A stretch of DNA of 64,000 bases, taken from contig NZ_CP093340.1 in the NCBI RefSeq assembly GCF_022637415.1, positions 2,666,001 to 2,730,000 on the forward strand, given 5' to 3'. The notes under the pieces are model-generated. The model was not told the DNA's origin. It saw nothing but the letters and a program-made list of their open reading frames with translations, and searched no databases. This DNA comes from Luteimonas sp. S4-F44. GTDB lineage: Bacteria > Pseudomonadota > Gammaproteobacteria > Xanthomonadales > Xanthomonadaceae. The position numbers were made by a program, and so were the translations under genes. The first letter of the stretch is position 1. Every line of letters starts with the position of its first letter. This document shows, piece by piece, positions 1 to 9,718 of the stretch.

Positions 1-564
1 GAGGTGGTCATCAACGTCTCGTGGCGGGCCGAGCAGTTCGCGCCTGCACTGGGCGACGGAGAACGCTGGGGTCTTCGACTGCACTACTCGCACGAGGGCA
101 CGCCGCCGCTGGAAACCGGCGGCGGCATGCTGCAGGCGTTGCCGTGGTTGGGCGAGGCGCCGTTTCTGGCGATCAATGGTGACATTTGGAGCGACCACGA
201 CCCTGCGTCGCTGCCGCACGAGCCGGCCGGCGACGCGCACCTGGTGCTGGTCGACAATCCGGCGCACCACCCCCAGGGCGACTTCGTCCTCGAGCACGAC
301 CGCGTGCACGCATCGGGCCCGGACCGGCTGACCTTCGCCGGCATCGGGGTCTATCGCCCGACGTTGCTGACCGGATGGCGCGACATCATCGGCGAAGCGC
401 CGGGGGCCGATGCCTCGCCGCCCCGATTCCGCCTGGCGCCGCTGCTGCGTGCGGCGATGGACCGGGGCGCGGTCTCGGGCGAGCACCACCGCGGGGCCTG
501 GACCGACGTCGGCACGCCCGAACGGCTCGCCGCGCTCGACGCCACGCTCGCCAAAGCGCGCTGA
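1..564 (+). CDS. murU: MurU-type N-acetylmuramate-1-phosphate uridylyltransferase, 5' truncated
   Basis: C-terminal ~187 residues of a sugar-1-phosphate nucleotidyltransferase; the window cuts off the N-terminal nucleotide-binding motif. The motifs seen are [11 protein letters not shown], which sits by the sugar site in this family, and NGDIWSD, whose Asp is the usual metal-binding residue. The ending ([17 protein letters not shown]) is the normal short C-terminus of MurU, without a LbH acetyltransferase domain. MurU converts MurNAc-1-phosphate to UDP-MurNAc in the cytoplasmic cell-wall recycling route that bypasses de novo synthesis; its partner kinase AmgK normally lies just upstream and would be outside the window. 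A generic glucose- or mannose-1-phosphate transferase is possible, but those are longer. The reading frame runs in from base 1. Confidence 0.8.
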   Translation, partial: EVVINVSWRAEQFAPALGDGERWGLRLHYSHEGTPPLETGGGMLQALPWLGEAPFLAINGDIWSDHDPASLPHEPAGDAHLVLVDNPAHHPQGDFVLEHDRVHASGPDRLTFAGIGVYRPTLLTGWRDIIGEAPGADASPPRFRLAPLLRAAMDRGAVSGEHHRGAWTDVGTPERLAALDATLAKAR

Positions 565-795
565 TTTCCCCCAAGCGCGTCTTCTTCGAAGTCAGGAGCG
601 CGTTGCTTCTGCGCACCCGTTCACGAAGTTCCCCTCCTGAGCGCGCGGTGCCGAGACCGGAGCCGCGCCTTCTTCCAGCAGGGACTGCCGGTGCCGCGAA
701 GGTCACGGTGCAACCGGTCCGCAGTCGCGGACCGATGGCCGGTGGCCGCGTCAAGCGCGTCGCGGGGAGGCCCGCTCCGTCTGCCTCCTCGCAAA
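565..795. other. intergenic stretch, no gene seen
   Basis: Together with the repeat and terminator that follow, this makes about 400 bases without a gene between murU and the convergent H1-like gene. I see no clear hairpin followed by T residues for murU on the plus strand. The open frames here lack recognisable protein content and are typical of chance frames in GC-rich DNA. Confidence 0.5.
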
Positions 796-851
796 AAAAC
801 CGGGGTCAGAGTGCAATTTCGCAAGACGAATTGCACTCTGACCCCGGTTTT
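796..851. repeat. perfect 23-bp inverted repeat (REP-like element, copy 1)
   Basis: Bases 796-818 and 829-851 are exact reverse complements (left arm starts AAAACCGGGGTCAGAGTG) around a 10-base loop. Related copies lie at 53275-53336 (degenerate) and 59856-59870 (half element). All are intergenic and close to gene ends. The form suggests a REP or short MITE-like element, possibly mobilised by a RAYT transposase located elsewhere; no transposase is visible in the window. Confidence 0.85.
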
Positions 852-892
852 AGGCCGGGTCTGTGTGGGCGGGTGAGCACCCGAGTCAGGAC

Positions 893-936
893 AAAAAAAA
901 CTCCTCCTCCGCCTGGGCATGCGGAGGAAGAGTTTT
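893..936 (-). terminator. Rho-independent terminator of the H1-like gene
   Basis: Bases 897-912 and 921-936 pair over 16 positions with one mismatch around an 8-base loop. On the minus strand the stem runs into eight T residues (A893-A900 on the plus strand). It lies 26 bases beyond the stop of the H1-like gene. Confidence 0.85.
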
Positions 937-962
937 GCGTTGACGGCCGAACAGGCCGTCGG

Positions 963-1526
963 TCAGATCAGCGGCGTCGGCATGGTCGGAATGACGACCG
1001 GCGCGCTCTTCTTGGCGCGCTTGGCAGGTGCACGCTTGGCAGGCGCCTTCTTGGCCGCCGTCTTCGTGGTCTTGCGAGCAGCCGCCTTCTTGGCGGTCTT
1101 CTTGGTCGCCTTCTTCGCCGCAGTCTTCTTGGTCGCGGCCTTCTTCGTCGCGGCCTTGCGGGTGGCGGTCTTCTTGGTGGCGCTCTTGCGGGTGGCAGAC
1201 TTCTTGGCGGTCTTCTTGGTCGCCTTCTTCGCAGCCGACTTCTTGGTGGCCTTCTTGGTGGCCTTCTTTGCTGCCGACTTCTTGGTGGCCTTCTTGGTCG
1301 CCTTCTTTGCTGCCGACTTCTTGGTCGCAGCCTTCTTGGCGGTCTTCTTTGCGGTCTTCTTAGTTGCCTTCTTCGCGACCTTCTTGGTCGCCTTCTTCAC
1401 GGCCTTGGCGACCTTCTTCGTCGCCTTTCTGGCCTTGCTCACGGCCTTCTTGGCAGCGGACTTGCGAACGGTCTTCTTGGCCGCCTTCTTGGCGGTGGTC
1501 TTCTTTGCAGCTTTCTTCGTGGCCAT
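963..1526 (-). CDS. histone H1-like lysine/alanine-rich DNA-binding protein
   Basis: A 187-residue protein made almost entirely of KKAAK, KKATKK and RKSA-type repeats, with a C-terminal APAKRAPAKRAKK segment and a short non-basic tail ending PTPLI. This composition matches bacterial H1-like proteins and the repeat tail of AlgP/AlgR3 of Pseudomonas, which bind DNA non-specifically and affect nucleoid structure and transcription. There is no globular N-terminal domain, so it resembles the isolated tail. Imperfect 30-40 bp direct repeats are visible in the DNA (about 1200-1350), so the length is probably variable among strains. The start ATG at 1526 has a GGAGAG ribosome site just upstream on the minus strand. 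It is monocistronic with its own terminator. The specific role is not known from sequence. Confidence 0.85.
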   Translation of the reverse strand: MATKKAAKKTTAKKAAKKTVRKSAAKKAVSKARKATKKVAKAVKKATKKVAKKATKKTAKKTAKKAATKKSAAKKATKKATKKSAAKKATKKATKKSAAKKATKKTAKKSATRKSATKKTATRKAATKKAATKKTAAKKATKKTAKKAAARKTTKTAAKKAPAKRAPAKRAKKSAPVVIPTMPTPLI

Positions 1527-1855
1527 GGGATGGCTCTCCTCGTCAGTGGACTTGCATGTACAGCTGCCCAGTACTCAAAACGGCGCGCGGGAGTCGGACC
1601 CGCGTGCACCCGTCGACGCGCGCTGCGCATCGGAACGGATTCGGTCGGAAGGTCGTCGCATTGGCGACAGCATCCCGGTGATGCGAAGGCACCCGCGTCG
1701 CGCGCGACGGGATGCCGGATTCGATGTCGGGGATTTGCGGCGGAGATGCTGCCCGCATCCACCTTGTGATGTTCCTGGCGGAGGTCCGAGTTGTGCAGCG
1801 CGTTGTTGTCGGGGCTCGACTCACTCGTTTTGATAGCGGGCGTGTGTTGCCGCGA

Positions 1856-1884
1856 AACCTAATCACGGTTTTTTCCACTGTCAA
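1856..1884 (-). promoter_or_regulatory. candidate sigma-70 promoter for the H1-like gene
   Basis: On the minus strand TTGACA (1879-1884) is separated by 17 bases from TAGGTT (1856-1861). The -35 is a perfect consensus and the -10 is weak. It points toward the H1-like gene about 330 bases downstream, which would imply a long leader; a nearer promoter is possible. Confidence 0.4.
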
Positions 1885-2004
1885 CAGGCGGACATGCTTT
1901 TGTCGTGCCCGCTCCCCGACGTCCGCCACGGCTGCACTGCGCACGGGGCGCGCCGCGTACCGGCGCCACCCGCAACATGGGTGAGGCCTCGTCGCATGCG
2001 ATGC

Positions 2005-2029
2005 AAAAAAAGTGCTTGAAACAAGCACT
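2005..2029 (-). terminator. orphan Rho-independent terminator
   Basis: AGTGCTTG (2011-2018) and CAAGCACT (2022-2029) form a perfect 8-bp stem with a 3-base loop. On the minus strand it is followed by a run of T (A2005-A2011 on the plus strand). gcvH upstream already has its own terminator 430 bases earlier, so this one probably ends a separate, unannotated transcript. Confidence 0.75.
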
Positions 2030-2454
2030 CTGCACGAGAGTCGACAGTCACGATGCCGTTCGACGAACACGCGCAAGCGACGCGATACGGTGTGGTGAAA
2101 CATCCATCACCGCGCCAACCGGCCGGTGAACGCGATGTGCACGCGGACCGGTCGATGCGACCTCGCAGCATCGGTTTGCGCGAAAAGTGCGCGACGCATT
2201 CGCCCTCGCGGCAGCTCGAACAAGACACCTGGACCGGCGTCTCCGAGACGACCGAGGGACGAGGTCGACCGCCGAAGTCGAACGGCACGCGTCGATACGC
2301 AATGCCGCGGACGCAGTCGGCGAAGCGCGCGTCGCCACATGTCCATGTGCACCTCGTCCGCGCCGGCGCACCCGCCGGTCGGATGCCAGGGTGCGAACGT
2401 CAAGCTGCCGATGCCCCCAGCCGCGCAAGCGCCCGTCAGCCAGGGAAGACCGCC

Positions 2455-2484
2455 AAAAAAAAGCGCGCCCCGTGGGGGCGCGCT
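2455..2484 (-). terminator. Rho-independent terminator of gcvT-gcvH
   Basis: AGCGCGCCCC (2462-2471) pairs perfectly with 2475-2484 across a 3-base loop; the minus-strand product runs into eight T residues (2455-2462). It lies 26 bases past the gcvH stop. Confidence 0.9.
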
Positions 2485-2510
2485 CGATGAACACGGAGCT
2501 CGAGGCGGCC

Positions 2511-2906
2511 TTAGTCGGCCTCCGCCTCCAGCAGTTCGGCGTAGTCGTCGGGCGAGAGCAGGTCTGCGAGCTGGTCGGGATCGTCGAGCTCGATGACGAA
2601 CAACCAGCCTTCGCCGAAGGCGTCTTCGTTGATGGTCTCGGGCTTGTCGGCGAGCGAGGCGTTGACCGCCGCGATCTTGCCCGACACCGGGGCGTAGACA
2701 TCGGAGGCCGCCTTGACCGACTCGACCACGGCGACGCCGTTACCGGCCTCGACGGTATCGCCGACGGCGGGCAGCTCGACGTACACCAGGTCGCCGAGCA
2801 GACCCTGAGCATGGTCCGAGATGCCGACGGTGACCTTGCCGTCGCCTTCGACACGGACCCATTCGTGTGACTTCAAAAACTTCAGGTCGCCAGGGATTTC
2901 GCTCAT
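2511..2906 (-). CDS. gcvH: glycine cleavage system H protein
   Basis: A 131-residue lipoyl carrier, the usual length. The N-terminus ([19 protein letters not shown]) and the lipoyl-lysine motif [10 protein letters not shown], with Lys65 as the attachment site, are canonical. It shuttles the aminomethyl group between the P, T and L proteins in the cytoplasm, giving 5,10-methylene-THF, CO2 and ammonia from glycine. It follows gcvT on the minus strand by 67 bases, so the two probably form one transcript. gcvP is not in the window and must lie elsewhere. No glycine riboswitch is seen ahead of gcvT. Confidence 0.97.
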   Translation of the reverse strand: MSEIPGDLKFLKSHEWVRVEGDGKVTVGISDHAQGLLGDLVYVELPAVGDTVEAGNGVAVVESVKAASDVYAPVSGKIAAVNASLADKPETINEDAFGEGWLFVIELDDPDQLADLLSPDDYAELLEAEAD

Positions 2907-2973
2907 TGTCGGCTCCGGTGAAAACGTGACTGCGGGAAAGTGGCGCTAGTGTAAGCCAAGGTCTTGCGGTGGA

Positions 2974-4071
<1,098 letters not shown>

Positions 4072-4152
4072 GTTGGACTGCCGGCTCGCCTGCGGAAAGC
4101 CGGCATTATCGCAGGTCGGCGGCACCACTGGCCGCCTCCCGAAACGACGAGA

Positions 4153-4593
4153 TCAGGCGACTTCGACGTGCAGATTCACCCCGTCGGTGCCGACGATGCG
4201 CACCGGCGTGCCGGCCGGCAAGTCGGCGCCCTCGACGACCCAGAAGGCATCGCCGATCTTGACCCGTCCACGTCCGGCCACGATCGCCTGATCGAGGGGC
4301 ACGACGCGACCGACGTGCTGGGACGCGCGCCGATTGAGCGTGGGGTGGTCACTGGGGCGCTCGCGCTTGCGGAACCACGTGCGGTACACCAGCACCGACA
4401 CGAAACTGAGCACGACGAACAGCGCGACCTGCGGCAGCAGTGCCAGGCCCGGCACCAGCAGTGCGACGACGAACACCGCCGCGGCCGCGAACCCCATCCA
4501 CAGCAGGAACGCGCCGGGCACCAGCGTCTCGGCCGCCATCAGCAGCAGCGCGACCGCAGCCCAGCCGACGACGTCCGCGCGCAGCCAGTCCAT
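4153..4593 (-). CDS. NfeD-family membrane protein
   Basis: A 146-residue protein with two or three hydrophobic segments in its first ~75 residues (VGWAAVALLLMAAETL, then the [20 protein letters not shown] region) and a C-terminal OB-fold NfeD domain with GRGRVKIGDAFWVV. Short NfeD proteins of this kind partner SPFH/stomatin-like proteins in the inner membrane, and the gene begins one base after the SPFH stop codon. The start MDWLRA at 4593 fits that coupling; an ATG 15 bases earlier lies inside the SPFH gene. The exact function is not established; membrane-domain organisation and quality control are proposed for the pair. Confidence 0.88.
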   Translation of the reverse strand: MDWLRADVVGWAAVALLLMAAETLVPGAFLLWMGFAAAAVFVVALLVPGLALLPQVALFVVLSFVSVLVYRTWFRKRERPSDHPTLNRRASQHVGRVVPLDQAIVAGRGRVKIGDAFWVVEGADLPAGTPVRIVGTDGVNLHVEVA

Positions 4594-4594
4594 G

Positions 4595-5557
4595 TCAGAG
4601 CCCGCCACGCTGCGGTGCCGGCGCCTGCGGGCGCGACGACGCCTTCTGGCCCAACGCTTCCTTCGCCAGTTCGCCGATGCCGGCGATCGAACTGATGATG
4701 CCGCTGGTTTCCATCGGCATCAGCACGAACTTCTGGTTCGGCGCCGTCGCCAGCTTCTCGAACGCCTCGACGTACTTCTGCGCGACGAAGTAGTTGATCG
4801 CCTGCACGTCGCCGTTGGCGATCGCGTTGGACACCATTTCCGTCGCCCTTGCCTCCGCCTCGGCCAGACGCTCACGCGCCTCGGCCTCGCGGAAGGCGGC
4901 TTCCTTCTGGCCCTCGGCCTGCAGGATCGCGGCCTGCTTGTCGCCCTCGGCGCGCAGGATCTCCGACTGCCGATGCCCCTCGGCCTCGAGAATGACCGCG
5001 CGGCGTTCGCGCTCGGCCTTCATCTGGCGCGCCATCGAGTCGACCAGGTCACGCGGCGGCTGGATGTCGCGGATCTCGATGCGGGTGACCTTGATGCCCC
5101 AGGGGTTGGTGGCGTGGTCGACGACGTTGAGCAGCTGGGCGTTGATCGTCTCGCGGTTGCTCAGCGACTCATCGAGGTCCATCGAGCCGATCACGGTGCG
5201 GATGTTGGTCTGCACCAGCGCGATCGTCGCGATCTCCAGGTTCGAGACCTCGTAGGCCGCCTTGGCCGCGTCAAGCACCTGGAAGAACACCACCCCATCC
5301 ACGCGCACGACCGCGTTGTCCTTGGTGATGACGTCCTGGCTGGGCACGTCGAGCACCTGCTCCATCATGTTGATCTTGCGGCCGACCCCATAGACGATCG
5401 GGATCAGGAAGTGCAGACCCGGCGCCATCGAATGGGTGTACTTGCCGAAGCGCTCGACAGTCCACTCGTAGCCCTGCGGCACCATGCGCACCGTCTTGAA
5501 CAGCACGATGACGCCGGCGAACGCGAGCACCACCGCCAGAAACAGTCCCGTTCCCAT
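4595..5557 (-). CDS. SPFH/Band 7 (stomatin-like) membrane protein, QmcA type
   Basis: A 320-residue protein: one N-terminal membrane helix (residues ~3-22), an SPFH domain starting RMVPQGYEWTVERFGKY, then a long Ala/Glu-rich coiled coil with repeats such as ILEAEGHRQSEILRAEGDKQ, and a C-terminal VLMPMETSGIISS segment typical of QmcA/HflK-like prohibitins. Such proteins form large cages at the inner membrane and associate with FtsH-type proteases or NfeD. The start at 5557 (MGTGLFLAV) has an AGGGGGAAA ribosome site; upstream in-frame ATGs would add an unrelated extension. It forms a two-gene operon with the NfeD protein. Confidence 0.92.
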   Translation of the reverse strand: MGTGLFLAVVLAFAGVIVLFKTVRMVPQGYEWTVERFGKYTHSMAPGLHFLIPIVYGVGRKINMMEQVLDVPSQDVITKDNAVVRVDGVVFFQVLDAAKAAYEVSNLEIATIALVQTNIRTVIGSMDLDESLSNRETINAQLLNVVDHATNPWGIKVTRIEIRDIQPPRDLVDSMARQMKAERERRAVILEAEGHRQSEILRAEGDKQAAILQAEGQKEAAFREAEARERLAEAEARATEMVSNAIANGDVQAINYFVAQKYVEAFEKLATAPNQKFVLMPMETSGIISSIAGIGELAKEALGQKASSRPQAPAPQRGGL

Positions 5558-5706
5558 GCGTTTTCCCCCTAGTCGATCCGCGGACATCCGCGCTGGGCCG
5601 AGTATAGGGCGGGCTGCCATGACGCGCGGTCGCGATCCATCGCGGCCGACGGAGGCTTGCGGCGTCCCTGCCGCAAGCCAGGCGCAACCGCGCCACGCAG
5701 CGACCG

Positions 5707-6654
5707 TTACGGCGTGGCCGTCGTCACCCAGGCCTCGAACACGGCGTCGATCTGGGCATCGGTCACCGTGCCGCCGTCCTGCACGGTCTGCGCCTGCTCG
5801 AACAGCGGCATGATCAACGCCATGCCGTCGATCTTCGTCTTCAGCTGCACCCCCTCAGGCGCGGCCAGGCGCCGCTCCCAGCGCTCGCGCACGCGGGCCC
5901 AGTAGCCCTGGGTGGCGTCCCAATAGGCATAGGCGGGCGAGAAGTCGATCGCTGTGGTCTTCACGTAGTCGTTGAAGCCGAACTCGCGCACCAACTGCGC
6001 GGTCGGCCGGCCCTGCGCGTCGCGCACGGTCTTGGTGTTGTCCTGCTCGTGGGTCCAGCCACCGGGCACGATCGTGTGGCGATTGATCGCCGCCAGCGCG
6101 TTGTAGTCGCTGCGCTTGGTGTACTCGCGGCGCGGCAGCGGGCGCCAATCCGCGTCCGAGGTCCAGGTCGAAACGCCGCCGGCATGCACCCAGCGCCCGG
6201 TGCCGCAGTAGCGCGGCGCATCGCTGACCTCATAGACGCACTGCGTCCAGCCGCCGCGGACGAGTTCGGCGGGTACCTCGCGCCGCTGCCAGGTCTGGTC
6301 GGCGGTGAACTCCCAGCGCGTCGGCGCCTCGTAGTGCCAGTCCTGGCGCCAGTGCTTGACCACGTGCCCGCTTTTGACGTCGAGCAGCAGGTGCTGGAGC
6401 ACGATGCGGCCGGGGGTGTCCTCGACCACGATCACGACCTCGTCGCCGCCGCTGTCCTTGGCGGCCACGCGCTCGTAGCCCGGTGCCAGCACCGCGGTCT
6501 CCTCGAACGAGAAGCGCACCGTGTACTCGCCCTGCATCGCGAGAATGGCCGCGCGGTCGGCGGCGGGGTCGTGGGCTGGCGTTGCGGTGGCGGACGCTGC
6601 GAAGGCCGGGGCCAGCAGCAGGGCGAACGCCAGAGCGGCGGCTTGCGGATTCAT
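5707..6654 (-). CDS. DUF6607 family protein of the heme-uptake operon
   Basis: A 315-residue exported protein. Residues 1-24 form a signal peptide (LAFALLLAPAFAASATA). The body is rich in Trp and Tyr, with features such as KHWRQDWHYE, GGWTQCVYEV, WVHAGGVSTWTSDADW and KRSDYNALAAINRHT, which match my memory of the DUF6607 family found beside heme receptors in xanthomonads and relatives. The start codon overlaps the stop of the upstream HemS-like gene by 4 bases (ATGA), so it is translationally coupled and last in the hemP operon. No function is established. The fold and location suggest a periplasmic or outer-membrane protein helping heme acquisition, which is inference from context. Confidence 0.75.
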   Translation of the reverse strand: MNPQAAALAFALLLAPAFAASATATPAHDPAADRAAILAMQGEYTVRFSFEETAVLAPGYERVAAKDSGGDEVVIVVEDTPGRIVLQHLLLDVKSGHVVKHWRQDWHYEAPTRWEFTADQTWQRREVPAELVRGGWTQCVYEVSDAPRYCGTGRWVHAGGVSTWTSDADWRPLPRREYTKRSDYNALAAINRHTIVPGGWTHEQDNTKTVRDAQGRPTAQLVREFGFNDYVKTTAIDFSPAYAYWDATQGYWARVRERWERRLAAPEGVQLKTKIDGMALIMPLFEQAQTVQDGGTVTDAQIDAVFEAWVTTATP

Positions 6655-7319
6655 GCGGGTTCTCCAAAAACAGGGGGAAACGGACGGACGCGGGCGGAAG
6701 CGTCGCGCGGCGGCATCGTGCCGGCGGACAAGTTGGGATCGGTGGCGGGTACGGGAACTGGATGGGGGGCGCCGTCGGCGAATGCCGCGCTCGGGACGAT
6801 GCCGTGTGCGCGGATGATCTGCCGCGCACAGTCGGCGCCCAGCGGCGAGATCTCCGCCAGGCTGGCGACCAGCATCGCGGCGCCGTCGATCGTCGTGCAG
6901 GCAGGTGTTATCGCGTGGAAGCGCAGGACGCTCGCCTGCCAGCCGCCGGCCCACAGCCGCTGCGCCAAGCCGCGCCACAGGCGCTCGGCCAGGCCGGCCT
7001 GGGGACTGCGGTCGAGCGGATAGCGCTCGACCAGCGCGTCCCATGCCAGGAAATCGCTGTCGGGCAGCAGGTGCAGTTGCCAGCAGCAAGCGTCGTCGGC
7101 ATCGAAGAACAGCAGGCTCTCGCGCATGCCGTCGCCATCGAGCGCACGGTGCACCTCGACCCGGCGCGCCCGCGCCCAGCCACCGAGCTCGCTCGCCGCT
7201 CCGGGCCGGTGCAGGCACAACACCGTGCCCAGGGTCGCCAGTTGCGCAGGCGTCGGCGGCGACGTCGCACTGATGTCGACCATCGGTACCGGAGGCAGGA
7301 TCGCCGCCGCGCGCGCCAT
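6651..7319 (-). CDS. HemS/HmuS-like hemin-handling protein, single domain
   Basis: A 222-residue protein with no signal peptide. The segment LLFFDADDACCWQLHLLPDS followed by DFLAWDALVERY resembles the strand-turn FD-x-D-G-x-A-V-H-K-x-Y-L pattern of HemS/HmuS hemin-degrading proteins. Those are usually ~340 residues with two similar halves; this one has about one half plus a Pro-rich tail (residues ~180-222, with PVPVPATDP). The start at 7319 lies 2 bases past the stop of the TonB receptor. It probably binds or breaks down heme in the cytoplasm after uptake. The match is from motif memory only, and the canonical His ligand is not obvious. Confidence 0.6.
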   Translation of the reverse strand: MARAAAILPPVPMVDISATSPPTPAQLATLGTVLCLHRPGAASELGGWARARRVEVHRALDGDGMRESLLFFDADDACCWQLHLLPDSDFLAWDALVERYPLDRSPQAGLAERLWRGLAQRLWAGGWQASVLRFHAITPACTTIDGAAMLVASLAEISPLGADCARQIIRAHGIVPSAAFADGAPHPVPVPATDPNLSAGTMPPRDASARVRPFPPVFGEPA

Positions 7320-7321
7320 GA

Positions 7322-9586
7322 TCAGAAATCGACCGCGAAGCTGACCGCCAGGCTGCGCCCCGGCGCGGTGTAACGGTCGAAAGTGGTCGACGTCGCAGCG
7401 ACCAGCGGGACGTTGCCTGCCGGCCAGTACTTGCGGTCGGCGAGGTTGAGCACGCCCAGGTTGACCGTCGTGCCGGGCGCAAACGTCCAATGGGCGTAGA
7501 GGTCGAGCACCGCGTGGCCAGGCGTTTCCACGTAGCCGACGGCGGTGCCGGACGGCGGCAGGCGATCACGTCGCCCAGCGAAGCGCCCGGCCAGTTCCGC
7601 ACCCCAGGCGTTGCCTTCAAAGGCCAGGCCCAGCGCGGCGGTCAGCGGGTCGACGCTGGCCAGCGGATCCCCCGTGGTGCGGTCCTCGCCGCGCGACCAC
7701 GCCGCCGCGCCGCGCAGCGACCAGCCCGCGAGCGCGGGCGCCAGCGCATCGAGATCCAGTCCGCCCTTGAACTCCACGCCCCAGATGCGGGCGTCGTCGA
7801 CATTCTGCGACTGGTAGACCATCAGACCGCTGTCCGGATCGATGCCGACGAACCGGGTGGACTCGATGAAGTCGTCGTATCGGTTGTAGTAGCCGGTCAG
7901 GCTGGCATAGGCCGATCGGCCGGCGAAGCGCAGACCCAGTTCCAGACCGTCGCTGGTCTCCGGGCGCAGATCCGGATTGGGGATGGCGGTGTAGCCGAAC
8001 GCGAGGTTGGTGAAGCCGATGTTGACGTCGTTGTACGGCGGCGCGCGGAAGCCCGCGGCATAGCCGCCGAACAGCGACCAGGCCTCGGCGAAATGCCAGA
8101 CCGCGCCGAGCTTGGGCGACACCCGGGTCTTGCGGATGTCGGCGACCTGCGTGGTCGGATTATCCTCGCGGAAGATCGTGTCGACCTCGGGCTTGAGCCG
8201 GTAGTGGTCAACCCGGATCGCGGGCACCAGGCGCACCGCGCCGTCGGCGAACGCGATCTCGTCCTGCATGTAGAGCGCGGCCTTGGTGGTGTCGCTGATC
8301 GGGAAATCGCGGACCGGGAAGACGTCGGGACTGATGACGTTGGTCACTGTGCCGGTCGTGAGGTTGGTCGCACGCCCATCGCGCTTCTGACGCGTCTCGG
8401 ACTGCGACAGGTCGAGTCCCCAGCTCAGGTCGTGGACGATGCGCTGCCCAAGCGACTTGCGGAAGTTCGCCTGCAGGCCGTACTCGCGCTGGTCGAAATC
8501 GAAGGCGCGCTCGCGCAATACCGGATTGACCGGTGTCCCACCGACCAGCGAAGAGCGGCGTTCCTCGGTCCGCTGAAGCGTCTCGCTGTCCTGGCCATAG
8601 ACCTGCCAGTCGATCGCATCGGCGAAGGCGTTGTCCAGGCCGACGATCTCGTGCCCGAACGACACCCGCGCGCGGCTCTGGTGATCCTTGCCGACCTGCG
8701 ACTGCACACGCGCGGACGCCGGCACGCCGGGCATCATCACCACGTCGCCATGCGAACTCAGCACGTCGGTCTCGACGTCGTCCTCGTTGCCCTCGACCGT
8801 CAGCCGAAAACGTTGCCGGGCGTCGGGCGCGAAAACGACCTTGGCCAGCACGCTGCGGCCATTGGCCGACTGCGGATTGGCCTGCGTGCGAGCGCTGCCC
8901 TCGCCGCCGACCTCGCCCATGGTTTCGGTCTCCTTGCCCTGGCGATGGCCGACCGCCACCAGGCCCGACCAGCGCGCGCCGCCGAATGCCGCAGTGGCGT
9001 TCGCGAACAGGCCTGCGTCGGCGGTGGTCGTTCCGAGCTTGAAGCCGAAGTACGCGTCGCGCCCGTCGCCCAGGTAGTCGGACGGGTCCTTGGTGACGAA
9101 CGAGACCACGCCGCCGAGCGCGTCCGAACCGTAGAGCGAACTCGTCGGCCCGCGCACGACCTCGACCCGCTTGAGCGTGTCGGGATCGACGAAGTTGCGG
9201 TTGGCGTTGGAGAAGCTGCCGATGGCGAACGCATCGGAGATCGCGATGCCGTCGGTCTGGATGCGCACGCGGTTGCCGCCCAGGCCGCGGATGCGGATGT
9301 CCGACAGCCCGAAGCGGCCGATGTTGCGGCCGACCGTCACGCCGGGTTCGTAGCGGAACAGGTCGGCGATGTCGCGCACCAGCAAGGTGTCCATGCGCGC
9401 GCGGTCGATCACGTCGACGGTATTGGGCACGTCGGCGATCGCGCGTTCGGTGCGGGTGGCGGTGACGACGACCCGGTCGAACTCGGCAGCCGGCGCGGTG
9501 GCGTCGACAGCACCGTCGGGCGCAGCCAGTGCGGTAAACGGAAACAGGCCCAGGGCCAGAGAAACAGAAAGCGGGTGGAGGCGCAT
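7322..9586 (-). CDS. TonB-dependent heme/hemoglobin receptor
   Basis: A 754-residue outer-membrane receptor. It has a signal peptide (~1-22, ending FTALAAPDG), a TonB box-like segment at EFDRVVVTATRTER, a plug domain with IRGLGGNRVRIQTDGI and GSDALGGVVSFVTKDP, and a 22-strand barrel ending in a C-terminal Phe (AVSFAVDF). The paired motifs GFRAP and NPDLRPETS are the FRAP/NPDL signature of heme receptors. It imports heme across the outer membrane using TonB energy. The start at 9586 is chosen because it begins the signal peptide; an earlier in-frame ATG would add a basic non-signal extension. It follows hemP by 132 bases on the same strand. Confidence 0.9.
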   Translation of the reverse strand: MRLHPLSVSLALGLFPFTALAAPDGAVDATAPAAEFDRVVVTATRTERAIADVPNTVDVIDRARMDTLLVRDIADLFRYEPGVTVGRNIGRFGLSDIRIRGLGGNRVRIQTDGIAISDAFAIGSFSNANRNFVDPDTLKRVEVVRGPTSSLYGSDALGGVVSFVTKDPSDYLGDGRDAYFGFKLGTTTADAGLFANATAAFGGARWSGLVAVGHRQGKETETMGEVGGEGSARTQANPQSANGRSVLAKVVFAPDARQRFRLTVEGNEDDVETDVLSSHGDVVMMPGVPASARVQSQVGKDHQSRARVSFGHEIVGLDNAFADAIDWQVYGQDSETLQRTEERRSSLVGGTPVNPVLRERAFDFDQREYGLQANFRKSLGQRIVHDLSWGLDLSQSETRQKRDGRATNLTTGTVTNVISPDVFPVRDFPISDTTKAALYMQDEIAFADGAVRLVPAIRVDHYRLKPEVDTIFREDNPTTQVADIRKTRVSPKLGAVWHFAEAWSLFGGYAAGFRAPPYNDVNIGFTNLAFGYTAIPNPDLRPETSDGLELGLRFAGRSAYASLTGYYNRYDDFIESTRFVGIDPDSGLMVYQSQNVDDARIWGVEFKGGLDLDALAPALAGWSLRGAAAWSRGEDRTTGDPLASVDPLTAALGLAFEGNAWGAELAGRFAGRRDRLPPSGTAVGYVETPGHAVLDLYAHWTFAPGTTVNLGVLNLADRKYWPAGNVPLVAATSTTFDRYTAPGRSLAVSFAVDF

Positions 9587-9718
9587 GCGCAGACTCGTGC
9601 TCGGAGGGCGACGGCTGGCTGGCAGGCGCGGGGAGAGAAACGCGCGGGCGGGCGACCGGAGAGATCGATGGACGGACGGGCCACCGCTGAAGGACGGCGG
9701 CACCGGTCAACGAGGGGC

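Larger units (their letters stand above)
1527..2510. other. ~1 kb without a convincing protein gene
   Basis: The stretch holds a candidate promoter (1856-1884), an orphan minus-strand terminator (2005-2029) and the gcvH terminator (2455-2484). The longest frames (for example 2107-2403 minus and 2053-2490 plus) are arginine-rich, lack a ribosome site and resemble no family I know. The terminator at 2005 implies a transcript coming from about 2030-2450 on the minus strand, which could be a small RNA or a short unrecognised gene. Confidence 0.5.

Noticed and set aside
186..1769. 527-codon plus-strand frame across murU, the repeat and the H1-like gene
   Set aside because: It runs across an inverted repeat and a terminator and mirrors the Lys-rich repeats as Leu/Gly-rich repeats.
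2053..2490. 145-codon plus-strand frame in the gap before gcvH
   Set aside because: No ribosome site, arginine-rich chance composition, and it reads through the gcvH terminator hairpin.
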